Positions 46,319 through 57,060 of a stretch of 64,000 nt of DNA are shown here, one piece after another. Position numbers and translations under genes: made by a program. The notes beneath the pieces were generated by a model, which had not been told where the DNA came from, did no database searches, and saw nothing but the letters and a program-made list of their open reading frames with translations. The stretch is taken from the NCBI RefSeq assembly GCF_932294415.1, contig NC_065539.1, positions 52,099,501 through 52,163,500 on the forward strand. Direction: 5' to 3'. Source of the DNA: Quercus robur (lineage: Eukaryota; Streptophyta; Magnoliopsida; Fagales; Fagaceae). The stretch's first letter is position 1; every line of letters begins with the position of its first letter.

Positions 46319-49300
46319 TTAGACCACTTTCAAAATGGAGCAATTAAGCCTCATGACATCTTGAGGTGGTTTTACCTTTAGCACCGGATTGCTCTCGAAG
46401 AAATTTGCTGGCCTCAGCTCAAAACCACTGCTCAGCGTAGGCATCAATGGAAAATCTTCTTGGTAAGGTGCATGATGAAACCCCAACGTGTACCATACCA
46501 CAATGTCCTTATTTTCTATCTCCCTATTCCTGCATTCACAATATATAACAATAAGAATTTTTAGGATAAATAGAGGATGATTAACGCATAAATCCCTACT
46601 ATCAATATGATTAGTTGGCTAAGTTTCCAATTAGCTCAAATGGTCATAATAAGATATTTTCTATCTCCCTATTCCTGCATTCACAATATATAACAATAAG
46701 AATTTTTAGGATAAATAGAGGATGATTAACGCATAAATCCCTACTATCAATATGATTAGTTGGCTAAGTTTCCAATTAGCTCAAATGGTCATAATAAGAT
46801 ATTTGAATTTGAATCTTACTTACATCAAAAATCAATTAGTATCTTGACATGATGATAAAAAACAATCACCATAGAACAGATACTATAAATTCAAATCTTA
46901 TTGTATCTATATATATATATATATATATATATAAATGATCAGTGGAATGATCACAATTATAACTTATTGAAGGGTACCTTTGGCTCCACGTGGCTAAAGT
47001 GTCATCCCCTCGGCTTTGATCAACATAGAGTCCCCCAGCCCATTTTTCTGACTTGTTATACGGAGTGACCCACACATTGTACTTAGTGAAGGCTGCTCTG
47101 GTTTGGGAATAATCATCGTCTGATAGAAGTGAACCTGCCCCTGATTTGGGGATCAGACGATAGCCAACATGATTGCCCATCTTAGTCATCTTGTTCGGAT
47201 TCACAACTAGTAACTCAGTTGCCTTTGAGCCGAGTTTTATTTTTGCATCTGATTCAGTTTTAGCTGTCTCACTAACAACCCTCCAATAACTCTTCCTAGG
47301 TGAGCCGTGGTCAGGCACTTGGGTTGTTTTCAAATTGGACTTGACAAAAGAATTGGAATCACCATCCACATCAAGATCAAGGTGGTAAATTAGGAAGTGA
47401 TCATGGTTTACACCTATGGTATTTTGTGCTAATAGTGTACCATAGACTTCCTCCTCTATTTGGTCTTTGTGAGTGTACTTTGATCCCCTCACTTCTAGCA
47501 AACCAGTTAGCCCAACCTGTAATAAAAGAGTATTGATTTTTAATAATGGAGTTTTTACCCTAAGATGTTACGAATTTCACAATCAAAGTAATAAATTCTA
47601 ATTAATACGATATCACTTGTACATAGAACCATCATTAAATCATTGTTATTACTTTTATTATACATTAATCCACATTTACCACCTTAGTAATTGTGAAATT
47701 TGTTATAGTATTAGACTTAATAAACAAAGAATTAATGTCCTCTAATTTATAGATGTGGTTCTCTATTGGAAGAGTGTAAATTACCTTCAACAATGCATTT
47801 TGGCTAGAGACTTTGTTAGATGATTGAATAGCAAATTCTATTTCAAACTAAATATTCGAGTGTGTTGTATTATAAGCATGTGACTTTGGATATAATAAAA
47901 TGACAGAAAAAATTATATGTTATTTGTGTCGATTAATTTGTTGAGAATGAATCTAACATATTGGAATTAAGCTTAATTATTGTTATATTGTAAAGATACA
48001 AAGGATCTTATATATTTCAATACAATATCACTTGTACATGGAACCATCATTGAATCATTAATATTACTTTTATTATACATTAATCCACAAAGAATTATAC
48101 AACCTTAATTAGTAATTGTGAAATTTGTTATAGTATTAGACTTAATAAACAAAGAATTAATGACCTCTAATTTATAAGGTGTGGTTCTCTGTTGGAAGAG
48201 TGTAAATTCCCTTCAACAATGCATTTTGGCTAGAGACTTTGTTAGATGATTGAATAGCAAATTCTATTTCAAACTAAATATTCGAGGGTGTTGTATTATA
48301 AGCATGTGACTTTGGATATAATAAAATGAAAGAAAAAATATATGTTACTAGTGTCAATTAATAATCTGTTGAGAATGAATCTAAAATTTTGGGATTAAGC
48401 TTAATTATTATTATATTGTAAAGATATAAAGGACCTTATATATTTCAATACAATATCACTTATACATGGGACCATCATTGATATTATTTTTATTATACAT
48501 TAATCCACAAAGAATTATACGACCTTAGTAATTGTGAAATTTGTTATAGTATTAGACTTAATAAACAAAGAATTAATGACCTCTAATTCATAAGGTGTGG
48601 TTCTCTGTTGGAAGAGTGTAAATTCGCTTCAACAATGCCTTTTGGTTAGAGACTTTGTTAGATGATTGAATAGCAAATTCTATTTCAAACTAAATATTCA
48701 AGTGTGTCGTACTATAAGCATGTGACTTTGGATATAATAAAATGATGGGAAAAATATATATTACTAGTGTCAATTAATTTGTTGAGAATAAATCTAAAAT
48801 TTTGGAACTAAGCTTAATTATTGTTATATTGTAAAGATATAAAGGACCTGATATGGTTCAATAACACTAGAACTTAATTGAATCAAGGGAATAAAAATGA
48901 TGATTTACCGTAGCAATAATTGAGCCACTTTGCTTGAATTCCCAATCTATTATGTAGTCATAGTTGCCCACAGTTGACACCATCCTGACCACTAAACTCA
49001 CCTCTGGCCTAACCTCCCTTACCTGCAATCCATTTAGCTAAGCATGAGGTTTAAAATTTCAACTTTACCCAACAAAGAACCTTAAAATAAAAAATGAAAA
49101 AACTGTATTTGGAAAAATAATAATAATAATAATAAAATTTGACGTACTTTTTAAAAAGTGCAGTTTCAAAACGGGTACTTGTCATCAACCCAATCTTCTT
49201 TTTTTTTTTTTTTTTTTTTTTGATGAACATCATCAACCTAATCTCATTATCACATAAACCACCAGAAATATCATCGGCAAACATTTAAAACCTATTAAAG

Positions 49301-51866
49301 TTTTACTTAGTTTTTTTTTTTAATTTGAGAAACAAATAAACCCACATAGTTTTACAAAATTTTACTTACTATTGTTCTTGGAATAGCAGTCTCTGTGTGA
49401 CGCCACATTATATCTCCAGCATGTCGTTCAAATATGCAAAAAATTTGTGACATCTTTACTGGTTTCCCATTTTGGCCAACAACATAGGCATCCATGAACA
49501 CTGCATTTTCTGGGCAATCTCTCATTGGTTCGAGTGACACTGCACACAAACCTAACCCATATTCACCAGCATCAAAAAATGTCCTATAGTACCATTCCTC
49601 GTCTAGATCCATATATGGAACGAAGAGCTCTGACACAAACCCTTTATACAACACAGGTCTAAATATTTGCTTCTCCAAGTCGTAAATTGATGCCAAAGAA
49701 ATTATTGGACCTGCTCGCATGTCAAAACTTAAGTGAAAATCCCAGTTCGCCCACCTAATTTAAGAATGACATATGTGAATTATTTGGTCATAAAAACTAC
49801 ATAAATTTTAAGTTAAGCGTTGACTACAACGTAATGCATGTTATAAATTGATATCTTATACAAGGAAAAACAATAGCAACTGTATAAAATGTCTAATATA
49901 TTTTTGGTGAAGTTTAATTGGTCCTTTAACTATTAGTTATATCAATTTGATCCATCAATTATTACTTGTGTCAATTTAATCTTCTAAATTTCAAAATAAG
50001 TAAAATTCATCATCAAATTTCCTCTCCAATTAAATTTTAAATTTAACGAAGTTAGCTAACATGTCAAATGGAGAACACATTATAAGTTTATTATGGAAGT
50101 GTAAAGATTTTAAAATCAAATCAATTTCAATTATAAATTAAGCTAAAATTAATTTAAACGAAAAGAGGAAAATCATGAATTACATTGAAATTTGAAGGTT
50201 TTAATTGACATAATTAATTAATAATTTACTATGTATTTTTCTTTCATTCCCATCTTACAAAATATTCATCTTTTGTTAATTATAAGTCTACGTATCCATT
50301 TTAGATGTCTTTAAAATATGTCCTCATTTAAAAATACAAAAAAAAAAAAAAAAAATCAATTTCTCCATGTTTTTGTGTAAGTTTACAAAATCTTTTCTTT
50401 TATATAAATGGATAGTAGGAGATGAGGACGTGGAGTTCCTACCACAAATATAAAGCATCACAAAATATGTCATTACTCATTACCACCTAGCTAACGATCA
50501 TTTGAAACACAAACATCTAAAATACTTACCAAATGCCTTTATTTCATCTTTACAAGTTTGGAGCATTAAATAGGAGTTAATATTACTCTAACTACCATTA
50601 CAATGTAATCAATATTTATGTTATTAAAAATAAATTTTGGTTCACTTTTCAACTTAAAACAAAAACAAGTGAGTTTCTTAAAGTTCTGTTTTTGGACAAT
50701 GCTAAGCCACAACTGCTTCCCTTTTTTTTGTCAATTTATTAAAGATTGTAATTAAGTCGGTAAATTAATTATGATTGGTGCAGTGTCATTTCACATTAAC
50801 CTATCATAACTCTATTTTTATATTATAAACTCACTGCCAGATGACATATTAAGCTATCATAAGTCATAACTCTACTTTTATACTGCATTAATTACAAGAT
50901 GTCACACTAACAATTGTGAAATAAATTATATAAAAAAAAAATGGGTCAATAAAGTTATTCTTATCGTTAATGTTTAGGGGATAATCTCTTCTTATCTCAC
51001 ATGTTAATTACATTAAGTCATTAAAGGTGTTGTGGTTATCACTATCAGCCGGCAACTACAACGCAAATTTCCAATTACAAAATTAACACCTTTGCCAACA
51101 ACCAGAGATCAACGTCTTAAAAGGGAAAACATAAAGTAAGACATTTGTGAGCGAACCTAATCCATGTAGGCCCAAAAATTTTGTGGATCATCACCCGAAT
51201 CCTTTCTTTTATATAAATACTAGTCAAGGCAGCACGTGCTAGCCATGGAAAAAAAAAAGTAGTGATTAGGATCAATTTTAGATTTTATTTGTATCACAAA
51301 ATAAAGATATAAATCATTTGATTTTTAAAATACATAGAGATTTACATTAATCAAAAGAGACATTAATTTTAAGAATTTTGATAATTATGTCATAAAAAGT
51401 TAATCTCAATCGTATAAGACCGTGACAAATCTCAATCCAATATTTTATTATTTTATTTTGATCCACAACTTACACTTCAATAGTTGTAAATATATTGTAA
51501 TAACAACAAAATGTCACGACATTTTTAGTTGTACTAGATTTTGGTTATAATATTTTATTATTTTATTTTATTTTGACCCATAAGGAATTGACACGTGCGT
51601 CACAACATTTCATAATATCTCTATGTATACATTGTACTTAATTACAATGTAAATTTATATTGTAGACACAAAAAAATTGGCAAATTTTGTACACATTTAC
51701 AAAATGTGTACAATATTTACTATTTTTTGTGCAAATGTGTATAATATTAACCACTTTTATGTATTTACAATGTAAACTTGCATTGCAAGTACAAAGTAAA
51801 CATATAAAAATCTTAAAAAAACAAAAAACAAAAACAAAGTTCAAACCAATTGGCATACTTGAAGGG

Positions 51867-51898
<32 letters not shown>

Positions 51899-52643
51899 GT
51901 GCACCTCACTAATTGAATAAACCAAAAAAACACTATTCATAAGCCTTTGGCTCTTTTTATAGTTAACAGATATGCTAGCTTACATAAATATTAAAAATAA
52001 AACGCAAATCGATAACTGAAAAAAAAAAAACAAAAACAAAAAAACAAAAACAAAAACAAAAACAAAAAAAAAACAAAAAACAAAAAAAAAAAAAAAAAAA
52101 AAAAAAAAAAGCAAAAAACTTTAGGCACCGTATAAATTAATGTTAAAATGTTATGAACTTAGCATTTTTTTTATTTGATCTATAAGAAACTAAGATCTCA
52201 ACAATTGTGAAAATATTGTAATAACAATAAGTGTTGTAACATTTTCTTAAAACATTTATTTTTAGTTGTGATTGGTCACAATCCCATATTTTATTATTTT
52301 ATTTTGACTGGTAAGAAATTTACATGTCAATAATTGTGAAAATATTGTGAAATTTATTGTATCAGTATAACAATATATATACCAGTTTACATAAATATTT
52401 AAAAGAAAAAAAAAACTTTAGGCACTGTAGCTACAGTGCTAGTTGAATAAACCAAAAACACTACACAATAAGTGTTGTAACATTTTCTCAAAACATTTAT
52501 TTTTAGTTGTGGTTGGTCACAGTCTCATATTTTATTATTTTATTTCGGCTTGTAAGAAATCGACACGTCAATAATTGTGAAATTTGTTGTGTCAGTATAA
52601 CAATATATATACCAACTTACATAAATATTTAAAAGAAAAAAAA

Positions 52644-52698
<55 letters not shown>

Positions 52699-53441
52699 AA
52701 CACAAACCGATTACTAAAAAAAAAAACTTTAGGCACTGTAGCTACCGTGCCAATTGAATAAACCAAAAGTACTACACAATAAGTGTTGTAACATTTTCTC
52801 AAAACATTTATTTTTAGTTATGGCTGGTCACAGTCTCATATTTTATTATTTTATTTCGACTTGTAAGAAATTAACACGTCAATAATTATGAAAATATTGT
52901 GAAATTTGTTGTGTCAGTATAACAATATATATACCAGCTTACATAAATATTAAAAAAAGAAGACATAAAGTGGCTCACCAAAATGACACTGTAGATGAAC
53001 AACGCAAAAACACTTAATGAACATTGCTAAAATACTGTAGTGGCATTGCCGCTTTTCACAAAACATTTTTTTTGTTGGGTAAGTATAACAATATATAGAA
53101 AAAAAAAAAAAAAAATAGAAGAAGAAGTTGTAGCTACAGTGCCGCTTGGAACTGTAACTACTGTTTGAAACTTAAAAATAAAAAAAGCCTTGAGAAAATT
53201 TCACTGTAGATGAACAGTGAAAACCACTGAATAAACAGTACCGAATTACTGTAGCGGCATTAATTGCCGCTTTTATATATATAAAAGATATATATAGTAT
53301 TTACTATTTAGCGAGAAATACAAAAACCAAAAACAAACAAATTTATAATAATTTCATTATTGTAATAAATTAAACTTCATACTCTCGTGTCATTACTTTG
53401 GAATCCAAACTTTCATTATTGCACCGAACAAAATATGATCT

Positions 53442-53489
<48 letters not shown>

Positions 53490-54914
53490 TTGAACTTGAT
53501 CTCTCATTATTTTCAAATAATTAGTACAATAATATAAGTCTACAATAAGCTAGCTAGTCACTAAAGATATAAATAAATCACAACTTTCAGCTATAACATG
53601 TTATCAATAAGTAAATTGTGATTTAAGAAATAGACCAAATGAGAACAAATTATTAAAAAATTTTATCTCAATTCACGTGAAAATTGTCATGCTTGTGATT
53701 TGACTCATCACAAACGTGGGGATTGAAGTGAAATTTAACAAGAAAAGAGTAGGTTTTTTTCATGGCTCTCTTGTTATAAATTGTAGGATCCCTGTCAACC
53801 AAATTCTTGTAACGAGGATGAAACATTACTATTGTGAACCTAACAAATGTGCAGAAGTTCTAACAAGGATGAGAGCCAATTCAAACCAAAAATTTTTGTT
53901 ATTTGATGGCCCACCTGTGAACCTTTATGTGTTATTGTTTTATGACACTACTGGCATGTATCATGAGAGGCCACTGTCTCTCTATGTTGACTCTATTTAG
54001 TTTTCTTTAATGAATGTCATTTTCTACCAAAAATAAAATATAAAAAAGTAGGTTCTTTTCAGACTTTCCTCGTGTGTGTTATTAATTTCAGCTATAACAT
54101 ATAGAACTCATAAACGTTCTTACCTAACTCTGTGTCCATCTATCATGAAGCTTGGTCCGTCCAGTTGCACAACAGTGATCTTCTTCAACGGCGGCAAAAA
54201 TGGTGGTTTCTGCTCCGATTCTCTATAGTCTGTCCCCTCGGCTTTCGGCATTGGAACCGTTAATCTATCCCAAAACCCAATGATCTTCATCTCTTCAAGA
54301 TCAACGGTCACCGTTACTCCCTCCAACGGTCTCATGTACATATTAACAGTCCCGTCTAAGTAAAAACACGTAACCTTCACAACCCTCTTATTGTTCCTAG
54401 TCTCACCGTACCATCCCACAGCGAAACTACCACAGACAACCTCGTTGATCTTCAAGCCTCGCTTACTAACTGAAGCAACAAAGGGAGCGTAGGCTAAGGT
54501 CAAAGCGTTTGCGGCTATTTGTTCATCGAAAGTGAGTAAAGGGAAGCCATGGCCTTTGTAAATTTGGTTGGAAATGATGAAGTGGTTGGACAAATCTACG
54601 ATAAGTTCGTGTGTTTGATGGTTTATACGGGCTATGATAAAGGCTCTGCGTTGTGGGATTTTTGTGGTGGAGTGGCTGCTGAGCCATGAGAGGAGGGTTG
54701 GTTTATCTGGGTCGTCTAGGCCTACGTATTGGAAGGTTAAGTTGTTGTTGGAGGTGGGATAGGCGTGTGTGAGAATGGTTTGGACTAAGTTGAGCTCTGA
54801 GGGAGTTAAGGGGTCTAGAGGGTGTTGTTGTTGTTGTTGGGTTGGTCGGAGAATGGAGAAAATGATAAGGAGAAAGAAGAATATCAAAATCTGGATGTTG
54901 AAAATTGAAGCCAT
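46319..54914 (-). CDS. Primary (copper) amine oxidase 2, complete, five exons
   Basis: Exons on the minus strand: 54914-54124, 49754-49370, 49022-48909, 47516-46978 and 46529-46319, giving 679 aa; all junctions are GT-AG and keep frame. Same reaction as CuAO1. The N-terminus has a hydrophobic signal ([14 protein letters not shown]) followed by a Gln run, so it is probably secreted. Catalytic parts: Asp325 in [12 protein letters not shown], topaquinone precursor Tyr413 in N-Y-D-Y, copper ligands His468 and His470 (H-D-H) and His629 (GFHHAP). Exon 3 has 38 codons exactly as in CuAO1. An extra 4.37-kb intron splits a codon just before W265, where CuAO1 has none, and it is full of repeats. The C-terminus is 18 residues longer than in CuAO1 (NCSILKVV end) and has no peroxisomal signal. 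A near-copy of the exon 1 end lies at 63835-64000. Confidence 0.93.
46512..46801. repeat. 145-bp tandem duplication across the exon 5 splice acceptor
   Basis: Bases 46512-46656 repeat at 46657-46801, nearly identical. The unit includes the first 18 bases of CuAO2 exon 5 and its CAG acceptor, so a second identical acceptor lies 145 bp upstream (exon edge at 46674). Splicing there would read [10 protein letters not shown] and then stop. Confidence 0.95.
47605..48862. repeat. Three tandem ~420-bp repeats in CuAO2 intron 3
   Basis: Copies start near 47605, 48020 and 48445 with 'atatcacttgtacat', and each contains 'gaagagtgtaaatt', 'gcattttggctagagac' and 'gcatgtgactttggatat'. Copies 2 and 3 resemble each other most (for example 'aaggtgtggttctctgttgg'). 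They fill almost the whole 1392-bp intron. No coding function. Confidence 0.9.
52228..52960. repeat. Three tandem repeats in CuAO2 intron 1
   Basis: Units begin near 52228, 52468 and 52780 with 'aagtgttgtaacattttct' and share 'tattttattattttattt' and 'gtataacaatatatatacc'. The middle unit is enlarged by a poly-A run and a (CA)n tract (about 52640-52695). A more diverged relative lies at about 51420-51620. The words 'aggcactgtagctac' link the units. Confidence 0.85.
53447..53490. repeat. TTA microsatellite
   Basis: About 14 (ATT) units within CuAO2 intron 1. Confidence 0.95.
53716..54000 (+). other. Unassigned 94-codon frame antisense in CuAO2 intron 1
   Basis: Reads with ordinary amino-acid composition (for example [35 protein letters not shown]) in otherwise AT-rich DNA, and ends in a stop 120 bp from exon 1. 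The composition suggests a coding fragment, perhaps carried by a transposable element, but I recognise no family and see no promoter. Confidence 0.3.
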
Positions 54915-55000
54915 GGAGCTACGGCCTATGAGTAGTTAGCAAGAGGGCTTTTGTGTCTGCTTCAATTGGGAGAAAATAAAATCTGGCTGTTGTATATACA
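54915..55000 (-). promoter_or_regulatory. Promoter and leader of CuAO2
   Basis: A TATATA box lies at 54993-54998, about 80 bp upstream of the ATG on the minus strand. A MITE begins about 85 bp further upstream (55084), so the promoter proper is short or includes MITE sequence. Confidence 0.45.
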
Positions 55001-55083
55001 TATGAGAAGTGTTCCTAATCTTTTTATTTTTTTTCTTTTTTTGGCAAAATCTAAACACAGTACTCTTTTTTTTTTTAATACTT

Positions 55084-55413
55084 GGGTCCGTTTGGATACA
55101 GCTGAAAACTGAAAACTGAAAACTGAAAAACACTGTAACAAAATAATTTTTAAATGTGTGAATAGTATCGTGAGGCCCATTTTTAATGAAAAAGTTGCTG
55201 AAAAGTGAAATTTGTGGATTCGTGAACAGAACACTATGTGTTGTGATTGGCTGAAAAAAATTAGAAAAGTCTAACTTTGTGGCTACTGTTCATTGAACAG
55301 TGAATGAACAGTAGCCGCAACTCTCAAAAAGGCTCAAAAACGCGTGAAAAAAAAAAAAAAAAAAAAAGGGGGAAAACGCAGATGCAAACGCGCTGGTTTT
55401 CAGCCCTATCAAA
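55084..55413. mobile_element. MITE of the 'CCGTTTGGAT' family, copy 3, in the CuAO2 upstream region
   Basis: Starts GGGTCCGTTTGGATAC and shares 'aactgaaaactgaaaa', 'aaaataatttttaaatgtgtg', an 'acgcgtgaaaaaa' run and 'aacgcagatgcaaacgcg' with the copies at 21.7, 29.7 and 63.5 kb. The right terminal repeat is lost; instead an inverted partial copy follows at 55424-55520, pairing with 55208-55310. Confidence 0.75.
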
Positions 55414-55423
55414 ACTAAGCCAT

Positions 55424-55520
55424 TCACTGTTCAATGAACAGTAGTCACAAAGTTGGATTTTTCTAATTTTTTTTCAGCTAATCACAACACATAGTGTACT
55501 ATTCACGGACCCACAAACAT
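55424..55520. repeat. Inverted partial MITE copy forming a large palindrome
   Basis: 'tgttcaatgaacagtagtca' through 'actattcacggacccac' is the reverse complement of 55208-55310. Together the two arms could form a hairpin about 300 bp across, upstream of CuAO2. Confidence 0.8.
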
Positions 55521-57060
55521 ACATATAGAAGAGAGAGGAGAAGGTCTTATAAATACTGTACCTAGTTTTATTGTACTCTTTTTTATCTATTTTACTCATG
55601 ATTGTTGGGTAGGTCGTTTAGATGGTTCTATGATGGTCGTGGGTTTAGGGTCATGGTTTTTGGTTGTGGGTTTGAACAGATAGTTAGATTGGTGATGCTG
55701 GGTTTAAATTGGTGGTGCTAGGTGGTAGTGTGGGTTAGTTTCAATTTTGGTGATTGTTGGTTGGTTTCAGAGATTCGGGGGTCAGTGGTGCAGGCTTGGC
55801 TTTGGTGATTGCATTGGGTCTGAATCGGTGGTTGAGGCTTGGGTTTCCCTAGTAATGCTGGAGAGAGAAAGGGGCATAGAGAGGAGAGAAATTGGTGTTA
55901 TTTTATGTAATATTTTATTAGGTAATTTATAACATTGTAATGGGTTGTATGGTAAAATAAGAAATGGGATGTGTGGTAAGTTATAAAATAATATGCTAAA
56001 ATAGATAAAAATAACTTTTTAGAATGTAAAATAACAAATTTTTTTAATAAATAAGCCGCTAATGCTCTTATATAAAGATATGTGTATGGTGATATTTATG
56101 TCTTTCATGTACAATTTCATGTGAAGTAAATTTTCGTATTATATATGAATCAAGTTTTGTTTTTCTTTTGCAAAAACGTTTGAAACTAAAAGTACTCACA
56201 TTCAACACAAAAATAAAAACAATCATGAGCTTATAATAAAATTTAAATTAAGCAATTCAAAATCAATTGTACTTTGGCAAGATAAGAAACCTCGCATTAG
56301 TGCTTGTATTAATAAAAACAAAGTACCACATTTTAACTAACCAAACTCAAAATTCACGCACATTAAATCATGTAAAGGCATGTATAAATATATAGTTGTT
56401 ATAGTAACTGTGTAAATTTACTTTGGCATTATTCATTTTATATTTAATTTTTTATATTTTCTTTATGTATCTCGAGAATAAAAAAAGAGCATGGATAGTA
56501 ATTGTTGGACATGAAAAAAAAAATTAAAAAAAATCAAGAAAATTTGATATTTTAATAAAATATAGAGTAAAATAAATAATCAAATATGAAGTGTTTTGAA
56601 AATTGAGTATGTAAAATAAAAAATAAAAAGTAATTTCTTATGCTAAAATAGATTAAAAAAAAAATTTGCACAAGTTGATGAGAAAATTCTTAATTAAGAC
56701 TTATGGCATGCTTAAAAACTGAGTATAAAACTTGTTAAAAACATGCATGATGCGTTACTATAAAACAAATCAAAACAAAACAAAAGCTTAACATAAAAAT
56801 TTTAAACACTCACTTATTCGTACAACCAGTTGCAGTTTTTTCTAAGATTATAACATTTCCTATCACAATTATGGCATTAACAGCCAGCTTCCCTCCTGCT
56901 AATAGAAACAAAACAGGGGGTATCAAAGGTTCCAAGATACTACAAAACAACACATTTTCCGTGCTCTCTGTAAAGGCGTGTTTAAACATCGTGAAAGATC
57001 GATGTAGTTCTAAAAGCTTGGAAGCCAGTATATCCACTTGAAGCCAAGCACCTAGACAAA
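55521..57060. other. AT-rich spacer
   Basis: The first part (55600-55900) is G/T-rich with repeated 'ggtggtg' and 'gggttt' words. The rest is AT-rich. No amine-oxidase exon is found here, which matters for the orphan first exon at the right edge. Confidence 0.45.

Larger units (their letters stand above)
49755..54123 (-). other. CuAO2 intron 1 (4369 bp)
   Basis: Repeat-rich intron, absent from CuAO1. It holds poly-A tracts (51869-51892, 52021-52110), CA and TTA microsatellites, the tandem repeats at 52228-52960 and a 94-codon plus-strand frame at 53716-54000. A stretch at 50975-51120 ('gtttaggggataatctc', 'ttaattacattaa', 'aacaacca') resembles 61225-61370, so another dispersed element lies here. 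Confidence 0.7.

Noticed and set aside
46319-46501. A separate small gene at the 3' end of CuAO2
   Set aside because: It is exon 5 of CuAO2, joined in phase to 46978 and carrying the third copper ligand.
47605-48862. CRISPR-like array
   Set aside because: The units are long, adjacent, without spacers, and lie in a plant intron.
49051-49284. Frame with poly-Lys and poly-Tyr
   Set aside because: A poly-T and TAA-repeat artefact within CuAO2 intron 2.
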